Positions 55,070-64,000 of a DNA stretch of 64,000 nt are shown piece by piece. Within the stretch, counting starts at the first letter, position 1; each line of letters starts with the position of its first letter. The notes under the pieces are model-generated. The model searched no databases, was not told the DNA's origin, and was given only the letters and a program-made list of their open reading frames with translations. The stretch is from the NCBI GenBank assembly GCA_003255065.1, contig QAOA01005637.1:285903-349902 (forward strand), read 5' to 3'. This DNA comes from Cercis canadensis (Eukaryota; Streptophyta; Magnoliopsida; Fabales; Fabaceae). The position numbers were made by a program, and so were the translations under genes.

Positions 55070-56640
55070 GATACAAGAGCGAATATTGGCAGAATATGGC
55101 TACCGAGCATCGTATAGGAAAGCATGGTTAGCAAAGCAGAAGTGCATTGAAAAATTGTTCGACAATTGGAAAGAAAGCTATAATCTCTTGTCGAGATGAT
55201 GGTAGCAATGAGAGTGGCAAACCCTGAAACTGTTGTTCAATGGTTGTTAGATAATAATCAAGTTATAAGTCATTCAAATGTTCAGGAGATGTTGTTTCGC
55301 CGTGTCTTTTGGACATTTCAAGCCTGTGTCGATGCATTTCCTTTTTGCAAGCCTGTGATTCAAGTATATGGGACTTTCTTGAATGGCAAATATCGCGGTA
55401 CACTACTGATTGCTTCAACACAAGATGGCGACAGGTCATCATTACCTCTTGCATTTGCTATTGTAGAAGGTGAAGTTAAAGATGCATGGACATGATTTTT
55501 TACCTTAGTGCGTCGGCATGTTGTTCGAGAACAGTAGAATTTGGCGACAATTCTCATCGTCATGTAAGTATATTGTCTTCAATTGTAGATGCCAGTGTGG
55601 GTTGGAGTCCTCCACTTGCGCACAATTTCTTCTTCTTGCGACATGTCGTCAGCAACTGGAATACACACTTCAAAAACAAAGCCCTGAAGACGAAGATATA
55701 CGCAGCAGGTATGCATAAATTTTCATGAATATATTTATCATTAGCAAAGCAGTATATTTAGTTTAATTACGAATTAGTCAAAATATTAAATGTCATGACT
55801 CAATTTTACAAGTAGTTAATTTGAATCCATTAAATTTAAAGAGTTTATGAGGAATATTCAAAGTCGATGCGAAGACAATTGAGCATGAAATTATGTAAAA
55901 GATCTGGATGAGGGGAAGTGGACTTTGCAAGGAGACACTGAGGGGAGGCGTTACGGTATGATGACCACCAATTTAGCTGAGAACATTAATGGCACATTAA
56001 AGGGTGTTCGCAACATGCCGATTACAACCATGGTTTGAGCAACATATTACAAGCTGAATGTCATTTTCACTAAGAAGCGGGACGAAGCTGGTAATATGAA
56101 AGCTAGTAGACAATGGTGGATCGAATATGCAATGACTAAAATGCGGGATAACGCACGAGAGACATCATCACATAAACCTCGATTGTTTAATAAGGACACC
56201 AGTTTATTTGAGGTAGATGAGATGTATAATATAAGAACCAGGACAGCTGGACGGACATTTATTGTCAATCTGAATGAGGGGAGGTGTAGTTGCGGTAAAT
56301 TTAAAGCCTTACATTTGCCATGATCACATGCAATATTTGCTACGCTCAATGAATGAAATTATGTGGATCCAGTATACTAAATTGACAATTTAGTCAAAGC
56401 ATATCATGGTCAATTTAAGCCAATCGGTGGACTGGAATATTGGCCGGAGATCCTGGGAATAAATATAAACCCTAACCCCACAATGCTTAGGAAGAAGGGT
56501 CATCCTGTTACAAATCATATTCGAAATGAAATGGATTGGCGGGATTCTAACAGGACACGAACAATCATTAAGTGCAATATTTATCGCCAAGAAGGGCATA
56601 ATAGGCGAAATTGTCAATTTAGAAGGATGCCTGATCCATG
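55070..56640 (+). pseudogene. mudrA-like: MULE transposase middle and C-terminal part
   Basis: It repeats the catalytic core (FPFCKPVIQVYGTFLNGKYR; here the first Asp has become Tyr and SHRHV replaces the second). It then runs on uniquely: WSPPLAHNFFFLRHVVSNWN, MTTNLAENINGTLKGVRNMP, KASRQWWIEYAMTKM, a SWIM-type zinc finger (GRCSCGKFKALHLP...HA) and a C-terminal CCHC-like knuckle (CNIYRQEGHNRRNC). It ends at the stop near 56640. Several frame breaks and stops are present, including 56038 and 56321. The C-terminal order SWIM then zinc knuckle is that of mudrA-type transposases. Confidence 0.85.
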
Positions 56641-57881
56641 ACTGATTAGTTACCTGTGTATAACAGTTTATAATTTCGATGTTATTTTTACCCCTGGTTT
56701 TGTTATTTGTATCCAGTAGACTTGATTAATGGGACATAATGCTTAATTATATATCGATTTAATTTCAATTTGATAACAACATGTTTCAGTTAACTGAAAA
56801 ATAAATTATAATATACATGGCCAACAATCAAGAAAGTCATGTGTACACGAGCAACCTAATACTAATGCCTATGTGGGTACAAATGTCCTTCAGTTCCACA
56901 TCTAGGGGGTCTTATGACACGTGTTGACAATTCTTCCTCACCGGGTTGAGTGACCGGTGCTGGCGTGTCATCAACCATATCCCTTGATGCAAAGAGTCTT
57001 GTCCCAGTCATTGCCGTCGGATCATAAGGCGCACGTGCTCTCAGAGGAGTCATCATGAGATCGGTCCATTCATCAGGTAAATGAGCCTGTGAAGAAGGGC
57101 CTGCATATGTGTCAATCACTGATAGAAGAGCATGAGAATCAACACCAAACTAGTTATATACAGGAGATGATGCCGCATCATATGCATGTGGCGTCATATC
57201 AAAATAGCTCTGATCATGTGTAACTTGTACTAGATTTGGCTGATACGACATGTCTATTGAGGTAGATAAATCATCGAATCGATGACCAGATTGTGATGAA
57301 CTCTGAGATCTTGAACTCGAACACTAATTAGCCCTGGTGGATTGTGTGGCAGACTGTCATTGGGATAACGTTGCTTGTGACTCAGATGCCCCAGATGCAT
57401 TCCTAGATGATATGGTCGGCTCGGGCGCCATCCGTGGTTGCATCACTAGTGGTAATTGCCCATAATCCACAAAGACCCCTGTTAGGCGCGTGACAAATTC
57501 TTGATATCGCTCATTTGAAAGATTAGCAGACTGATAAGGCCACCTCGGCTGAGGTCTCCAACCTTGCTGAGGCCCCCCTGTTGAGGTCCAGGTTGTTGAT
57601 GAGGGGTATGTTGAGTCCCCCAACCCTGCTGAGTTCCCAAACCCTGCTCAATTTGAGGATGAGAAGAGACATGCGCCATGGTTCGTTATGGATCACTACT
57701 TCTTCAAAAAAATAATATAGTAATTTACAACGAAAATAGAAACAAACAAAGTAATTGTAATAAACTGACCTGTCCAGCGGCTATGGCATTTTCAGGTCTC
57801 ATCCACTAGCGCGTTATACATAAGTACCATGTCATATAATCGGGATCCATACCAAATGGCTCGTCTAAATTAATAACACGT

Positions 57882-60800
57882 TGTAAACACCGTATTTTGT
57901 TCGGGTCTTTTGATAGTTAAAAATATATTTAAGAAATATTGAAAATAAATTAAATTTTTAATTAGTTTTTTTTTTTTTTTTATTGTTTGGGCTTTTGCAA
58001 TTGAAAAAACCCTAAGCCCAATCCATTTTCTACTAAGCCCATTTTTATTTAAGCTCACTTGGCCCATTTTTATTTTTTATTTTTTTATTCTTGCAAATAA
58101 TAGATAAAACATAAATATATTTTGTAAATTTAATTTTGGTATCATTGGATCTAAAGGAGCTAATAGGAGAGCAAGAAATAAATTTTTTTCTCTCCTTATT
58201 GGTCCAATATTTGATTTATCATTTTTTAAGCAAATAACTAAGTAACTAAATAAATAAAGCAAATAAAAAAAGAAGCAAAAGGCTGAGCAGCAGTTACATG
58301 GGGGCAAAAATGGGAATTGAGCAACAAAGAAAGATATATACGTACAAGGGAGAGCAAAGGGGGAGGAGAGAGCATTCAACATAGAGGAAAAGCAGAAATA
58401 GTTACTTTGAGAGAGAGAGCAAGAACTGAACAGCAATAAGAAGACATTTAGCAAAATGAGTAGCAGAAATCAAAGAGGAAGAATCAAGACTAGAGCAAAA
58501 ATCAAGTAAAGTTAATGATCCCTTTTATTTTCTTTGATTTTCTTGATTTTCTTGTTGCTGCCCTATTTCATTTTGGTGTTCTTAGACTTACTTGGTCATT
58601 TTCTTTTGTTTGATTCATCTTGTTCCTTTGATTTTCTTGTTGTTTGCTTATTTTTTTCTCCCTAAATCCGAAAATTAAAAATTTTTGGGTTGTGTTCTTG
58701 TTGTTGCCCTGTTTTGTTCTTGGTGTTCTTGGACTGATTTGGTCAATTTCTTTTGTTGATTCATCTTGTTTCTTTGCTCTTCCTTCCTAAATCCGAAAAT
58801 TAAAAAAAATTATGGGCTATGTTCTTATTGCTGTTCTGTTTCATTCTTGGTGTTCTTGAGCTGTCCTATTATGTTCTTACTTGATTTTTGTGGATTAGGT
58901 TGATTTAATGTTGGATTGTTGATCAATTGAGATAGTTTAGATGAAATATTCATAAATTTTTTATTAATTGCAATTTTGGGCTGTTTATGTTTTTCTGAAA
59001 ATTTTATGCTCTAGTTGCCCTTTAATCTTGATGAACTTTGGTCATTTGGTTCTTAGATGTCCAAATTCGGTTGAGGTTTATGTTCCTAGGTCATTTGTGT
59101 TTCCATTAATTGGTTTAGAAAAGTTTTCTAGGTTAATTAAGTGATGACTGAACCTTCATGTGAAAATTTGATTGTTTGAATGTTGTTAAAGGCCCTTTCA
59201 TGCATGCTAGATTTTTCTGGGCATAATTGCTACTGTACTAACCTTAATTAGCTTGGAAATTGCTTGACTATAGCCTTTTGTTGGGTTAATCTTTGCCAAA
59301 TCTTTGTTCTCTTTTAAATCCTTGCTGCCCTGTTTTGAATCTAACTTAGTTTCTTCTTGTTCCATAGCTTAATTGCTACCCTATTTTGCTTTAAATTATC
59401 TTGTTAGCCTTTGCATCTTGCTGCCTTCTTTTGTTTTCCCTAGCCAAGCATATTAACTTTGTTTCTTGTTACCTAGATTTTTCTTTGCTTGAGCATCTTA
59501 TTTCCTTGCTGCCCTAATTAGCTATTGTGCTCAATTGCTCAATTTTGGCTTGCACTTAACACATTAAGCATAAAAATTGTTGCATGGTAGTGTTTCTCCC
59601 ATAGAGAGTCAACTTGCATTCTCTTTTATCATGAAAGAATCACTTGCATAAGCCATTTTCGCTGCTATCAGTTCTTGCTGGCAGCACTCAATGTTTGATT
59701 TATTTTTGGAGTTTCAGAGCTCAGAATAAAGTGATGTTGCTTTCATTAGAACTGGGAGACACATATCTTCATTTTTTGTATTTTTTCAGATTTTTTCCAT
59801 CTGTACTTCGCTCCCAATTTGCATTTAAAGTCAGATGTTTTTCTGCTCTGTCAAGACTTTTGATATTCTCTAGTAGCATGTAGCTTTTTATTTCTTTTTG
59901 GAGTTATACAACTTCGAATTGCATGATTCTTATCTCTTTAGAATCGTAAGATGTATGTATTTATTTTTTGTATTTTTCAGATTTTTTTCCATGTCTACTT
60001 TGCCCCCAGTTCGCATTTAAAGTTGGCTTTTTTTTTTTTTCCTGCTTTGTCAGTTTAGTTGATTTTCTTTGACAACAGGTGATTTTTTTTTTATTCTTTC
60101 TAGAGCTATAGAGCCCCAGTTTAAGTGTTTCTTTTTTTTTTTTTGAATCATAAGATGTCTATCTTCAATTTGTGAAATTTTCATAATTTTTGCATTTCTT
60201 GCCGATTGTTTAAGGTTATGTCCGGCTTGCTGTTCGGGGTTTATTACTTACATTTTTTTTAATTATTTTGGAAACTATTCACTAGATTAGTTCTCATGCA
60301 TTGTGTGTACTATTCCAAGAGGTGTTTAGGGTTTGAATTTGCATTTTTGGTTGATTTTGTGTTATTCCTTTTGAGGCATATGGAATTTAAATATGTAGGT
60401 CAATTAGATAGATTTCTTCTAAGTCTTGCCTAACCTGTGTTTTGGTGTATTCATGAGCATCCTTGGATACGACTCATGGTATTTGTGAGTATGAGCAAAT
60501 CGAAAGGCCCAACGGGAAGATATCTCGCTGCAAGCTTAGAGCAAGAATGATGTTTTATCTTTTATTTTATTTTTTTGATGTAAATTAAAATTTCTCGGTA
60601 CTTAGATTTTGAGACAAGTTTTGTAATGTTTAAAATCATGCATTTGCACTGCATATAGAAAGTATAAATATGTCGTGTAGTATCCGCATGCCCCTTCACT
60701 TATCATGGAGGATAGGGCGAGTCAGTCCTATATGAGATATTTTTCTCTATTCGATCTAGGTGAAGGTAGCGCCACCCTAGACGGTCGCTTCATGCGATGA

Positions 60801-61200
60801 AGAGGTGGAAGGTAAATCCAGGGTCATCTATATTCATGCATTGCACATTTAATTTTCTTTGTTTTTATTTTCATTATATATTCTTGTAACAATTTATTAT
60901 TCTAGGGTAAAAAAAAATGTACATTTTTTTTGTCATATTTTGTTCGAACAACTAATTTAGGGTAACCGTCTTTGGACGGATGTTGTAGGGTGTCTAACAC
61001 CTTCTCCACAACATAAACAAACTCCCGAACTCTCTCTGATTTGCACACCTTTGTTTCTTTTAATTAATTAAAAATGGAGTTTTCCAATTGTTCCCCGGTT
61101 TCTTAATAGAATTGGTGGCGACTCCAGAGTTTTCATTTCGAAAACTAAATCTCTTTTTATTTAGTCATCTGCGTCGTAAACCTTCGGGTACGTTGTGACA
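57882..61200. mobile_element. 3.3-kb LTR-type element without coding capacity (solo LTR or LARD-like), inside the PMD gene
   Basis: It begins TGTAAACACCG and ends ACGTTGTGACA (TG...CA), flanked on both sides by CACGT (57877-57881 and 61201-61205), a 5-bp duplication as made by LTR retroelements. There is no coding region. The ends are not repeated inside, so it is either one very long solo LTR or a non-autonomous relic. The right part has text seen near plant LTR ends (AATTGGTGGCGACTCC, CTTCGGGTACGTTGTGACA). It is T-rich with several homopolymer runs. It inserted after the MULE. Its superfamily is not determined. Confidence 0.75.
58500..58870 (+). repeat. Degenerate tandem repeat, about 3 units of 130-180 bp
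   Basis: Recurring blocks such as GGTGTTCTT, GATTCATCTTGTT and TAAATCCGAAAATTAAAAA appear three times with drift, within the 3.3-kb LTR-type element. Confidence 0.6.
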
Positions 61201-62515
61201 CACGTACACTTCGATCATCCCATGGTGCAACGACTACAACGTTGCATGTTTCCCTCTCATGTTGATATTGTGTAACAGTGTATCATAAATAGTTATTTCC
61301 CGTGGAATGTGCTGTCTACTCCCAAATTGGCGCACCACCCAATCTGGATTATGGTGCTCCACGATGTGATAACATAACAATGGCACCTTAGCAGCCCAAA
61401 TCACATGCCCCTAGCACAATAGTCGGGGATGAGTGTCATCAATGCCCTGCTATATGGCTGCCACACAATCTGTTTACATCAAACATCAATAACATGATTA
61501 ATATTTCATATAACAAACTCAAGTAATAAATGACATAAATTAGTTATCAGTAATAAGTATTCTTACATCATCAAGGCCAAGTAGATTAAAGGCCCGTCGA
61601 TACCCTTTTTGGTCCGAGCCATCAGCAATACCAGTCCAATCTAAAGGGAATTTCCACCTAAGATGTTTTGAATATTACACTACAATTAATAACGTCTACT
61701 ACTCTAAAAAAAAATTGTATAATTAATTACGTCTATTATAGCTATTTTATTAGAATATAATAAAGCTAAATTGTAAATAACTTGAAACAACAATTTTCTG
61801 ACCTACTCACGAGTGGCTCACTTAGCTCATGATCTAGTCGCCTCAGAGCTATACATGGGAATCTCTCCTAGGCCTAACACTGGACCAAAAAATAGCAGCC
61901 TGCAAAATTGTTAGCTTGCTCTAGAGAATCCATGCAGAGACTCTTATAAACATGGGCAAGACAAGTTGATCCCTAACTAAATCCCCCAGCTTCTTCCCAA
62001 TTTTCCAACAACTTTAAATACATCACATGTACAAAATTTTTGGTTCGATCAGGCATAAGCCACATTCCAATTAGATATAGTATATATGCTCTAGCGTATT
62101 TCTGTACTACGTCATCTGTTGCATCATCTGGGCATTGACTAAATGTCTGTGCAAGCTAGCTCAACTTCAGCCTGCCTCCGACTAAAGCCAATTGAGGTGG
62201 GGTTACACCTAGTAATTCGCGACAAAGATCATTCCATGTGTAACCGGTGTATTCTATTACTGTATTGCCATCAACAAGTAAATCAAGTAACACCTCCACA
62301 TCTTGCAAGGTGATAGTGCATTCACTGCGGGACATGTGAAATGTATGTGTCTCTAACCTCCACTGTCCAATTAATGCAGATATTAACTGCACATCTATTA
62401 GTGTGGGTTCTATTTCTGCAACCCCACCAAAACCTATCATTGTCACGTATTCCACAACCCTTACACTAGGTCTACGTATTCTGCTGTGAGATCGAGGACG
62501 CACAACAATATCAAC

Positions 62516-63098
62516 ATGTTTCAGTTATTACTTAAAAAATTATAACATTTTACAAATAAAATTACAATACTATATATCTACAAAAATTCTAAAAAATTAA
62601 AATATTTCATATAAATATTTGTAAATTACTTACTCAAGTATTTCACACTTTTGTCGATATGTGGTTGTTTTGTTCAGTCAATAGAGTGGGGTCTACTGGT
62701 CCTGGTAGTACAATTTGATCCACCATGGTAGTAAAAATAAATTTAAGTGAAGATCGAAATAATAAGAACAACAATATTGGGGTGGATACAGTTAATCAAA
62801 GTAACAAAAAAATTTAAATTCTACTTGAAGGACAAAAGGAAAAATATGAGAAGGAGCAAAGAAACAATGAAGCAAGAAGAAAAGCAAACCACCAGAGAAG
62901 CAAAGAAGCAAATGCGCACAGGAGCAAAGAAGCAAAATGAGCAAAGGAGAAGTGAGAAGGGAGGGGCAGATGGGCGGAGGAAGAAGGAAAATTTGCCAAA
63001 ATAAAGCCATGCAAGGAGCCACGTGTCACCACCTTATTTGACCAGACTTTGGTTCAGTGGGGAGTCAACACGTGGTGAGGCAGGGGTTATTCTTCTTG
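62516..63098. other. MULE right subterminal region (PMD gene promoter side)
   Basis: No gene. AT-rich to about 62800, then purine-rich with repeated GCAAAGAAGCAAA-type units (62850-62960). Two G-box hexamers (CACGTG at 63020-63025 and 63069-63074) lie next to the TIR. As the PMD gene points away from this end, they could be part of its promoter; that role is inferred. Confidence 0.5.
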
Positions 63099-63234
63099 GC
63101 TGACACACGCAATCGAGCTGCAAAAGCTGGCAAGCCAGACAAGGACTGATGCACTGCCCAAGACAAGACACCACCCTTGGAGACGCGTCGCAGGGCCCCC
63201 GACGTGTCCGGTGGGCCCCACACCATCCCACCTG

Positions 63235-63269
<35 letters not shown>

Positions 63270-63350
63270 NCAATATTTACGTATTTAACTTTCAACCTAT
63301 TACAGTTAGGGAAATAACTCTAGAAAGCCTAATTACTAGGTCAAAGTGCC
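63099..63350 (-). repeat. Right terminal inverted repeat of the MULE
   Basis: Reverse complement of 44636-44891, with a T tract of more than 30 bases interrupted by a single N at 63270 and the same GC-rich block. Its outer end is ...AAAGTGCC, followed by the 10-bp target duplication. Confidence 0.9.
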
Positions 63351-63360
63351 ACAATATATC
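63351..63360 (+). repeat. 10-bp target site duplication, right side of giant MULE
   Basis: ACAATATATC, identical to 44626-44635. Confidence 0.88.
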
Positions 63361-64000
63361 ACAAACAAATATTTTTTTTTAAAAAAAATAATCTTTTTCA
63401 TTTTCCTTCAGTTCATAATTTTTTTTTTTTTTTAAGAAAGCAACTCAAAAAGAGAGAAGCTATGACAAAGCTTCTCCATTCCTATGCTTGCTCTCAATTC
63501 AAACAAATATAAGTATCATCATTTTATAACACGTCTAAAAAGCCAAAATTTCATTGGATTTAATTTTTGAGATCCTCAGTGCTTAAGGCCATAGATATAA
63601 ACGAATTGACTTGATTATTATTATTTTTTTATTTTTTAAAATTAAATATTATTTTTTTAAAAAAATTGGGCTAGTTTAATCATTAAACAAGTTGGACCTT
63701 AAGAAATCCTATTTTAAATATGTCTTAAAATTCAAACCCTAACTCATTTTATATGGGTCAAGCCCTAATTTTAAACAAGTCATATGCCCCAAATTGACAA
63801 TGTTAATCATCTATGACATAATTGATTCCAAGCAAAGTTTCAAAAATCTAAGTGCCAACCACCCAAAAAAAAAAAAAAAAAANAAAAAAAAAAAAAAAAA
63901 AAAAAACTTAACCAAATGACGTGTAGATTTAGTGATATCTCCTTTAGCTATAAAAATTAGAGAGTTTATGTCTAAAATTCTATTCTTGTCATGTCCTCCT
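63361..64000. other. AT-rich intergenic sequence right of the MULE
   Basis: No gene seen. It contains T runs (63420-63434, 63625-63635) and a long A tract (about 63866-63906) broken by one N at 63883. The A tract could be a retroposon tail, but I find no upstream SINE or LINE signature. Confidence 0.5.

Larger units (their letters stand above)
56862..62515 (-). pseudogene. Plant mobile domain (PMD) gene carried by the MULE, split by an insertion
   Basis: A minus-strand gene converging on mudrA. Exon 1 (about 62515-61811) encodes a PMD domain: MIGFGGVAEIEPTLID, ALIGQWRLETHTFHMSRSEC, TITLQDVEVLLDLLVDGN, YTWNDLCRELLGVTPPQ, ARAYILYLIGMWLMPD, then FPCIALRRLDHELSEPL and a GTGAGT donor. Exon 2 is 61657-61567 (WKFPLDWTGIADGSDQKGYR; TTAG acceptor, GTAAGA donor). 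Exon 3 starts at 61469 (VPLLCYHIVEHHNPDWVVRQ). The LTR-like element at 57882-61200 cuts it, and it resumes with GMDPDYMTWYLCITR. A Pro/Gln-rich tail follows (HQQPGPQQGG, WRPQPRWPYQSANLSNERYQ), ending with RPPRCGTEGHLYPHRH and a stop at 56862. The family includes MAIN/MAIL1 and the 'phosphatase 7 long form' N-terminus; MULE-borne PMD genes are known. At least four in-frame stops, mostly TAG/TGA, show that it is decayed. Confidence 0.83.
44636..63350 (+). mobile_element. 18.7-kb Mutator-like element (MULE) with mudrA and PMD genes and nested insertions
   Basis: It is bounded by ~255-bp terminal inverted repeats (44636-44891 and 63099-63350) starting GGCACTTTGACCTAGT and flanked by perfect 10-bp direct repeats. 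Inside are a plus-strand mudrA-type transposase relic (about 46041-56640), a converging minus-strand plant mobile domain gene relic (62515-56862), a hAT element (47290-53473), a tandem duplication containing a second hAT piece (54107-55701) and an LTR-like insertion (57882-61200). Removing the two clean insertions and the duplicated pieces leaves roughly 7-8 kb, a normal size for an autonomous MULE. The intact target duplication shows that the outer ends moved as one unit. Both genes are decayed, so this copy should not be active. Confidence 0.9.

Noticed and set aside
58077-59883. Minus-strand 125-codon frame and plus-strand 79-codon frame
   Set aside because: Both lie in the T-rich, coding-free LTR-type element and show only Phe/Leu/Ser bias from base composition.

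Overview
This is nuclear DNA from a flowering plant, probably a eudicot. The evidence is an intron-containing TORTIFOLIA1/SPIRAL2-type gene, Ty1/copia LTR elements primed by initiator-Met tRNA (TGGTATCAGAGC sites), a Ty3/gypsy chromovirus, a BED-finger hAT transposon, and a Mutator-like element carrying a plant mobile domain (PMD) gene. I cannot name the species. The window is almost all transposon nest plus one host gene; it has no prokaryotic features.

Layout. 1-22144 is a mosaic of copia pieces from at least four families (called A, B, C and D here) on both strands. They abut without matching target duplications and are cut by single Ns and one 159-base gap. 22238-22780 is a decayed 3' fragment of an alanyl-tRNA synthetase gene. 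23858-34418 is a composite family-A copia that hosts a clean, recent, whole-looking gypsy chromovirus (27167-32685) with a 5-bp target duplication. 33338-35968 is a 1.3-kb segment written twice around a single N, probably an unmerged contig overlap. 36246-43430 (minus strand) is the one convincing host gene, a TORTIFOLIA1-like microtubule-associated protein with five coding exons and a spliced 5' UTR. 43974-44524 is a 551-bp palindromic MITE.

The right third, 44636-63350, is the most striking object: one 18.7-kb Mutator-like element (MULE) with ~255-bp terminal inverted repeats and a perfect 10-bp target duplication. It carries a decayed mudrA-type transposase on the plus strand and, converging on it, a PMD gene on the minus strand. 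This two-gene layout resembles MuDR with a PMD gene in the second position. A 6.2-kb hAT element landed inside mudrA, with a 7/8 target duplication. A later tandem duplication copied hAT and MULE sequence together, and a 3.3-kb TG...CA element with a 5-bp target duplication split the PMD gene.

Assembly warning. Three of the isolated Ns (34653, 44558, 45434) sit between near-identical flanking copies, as expected when overlapping contigs or haplotypes were butted together. At 44558 the second copy looks like the allele lacking the MITE. Several copia junctions may also be assembly chimeras.
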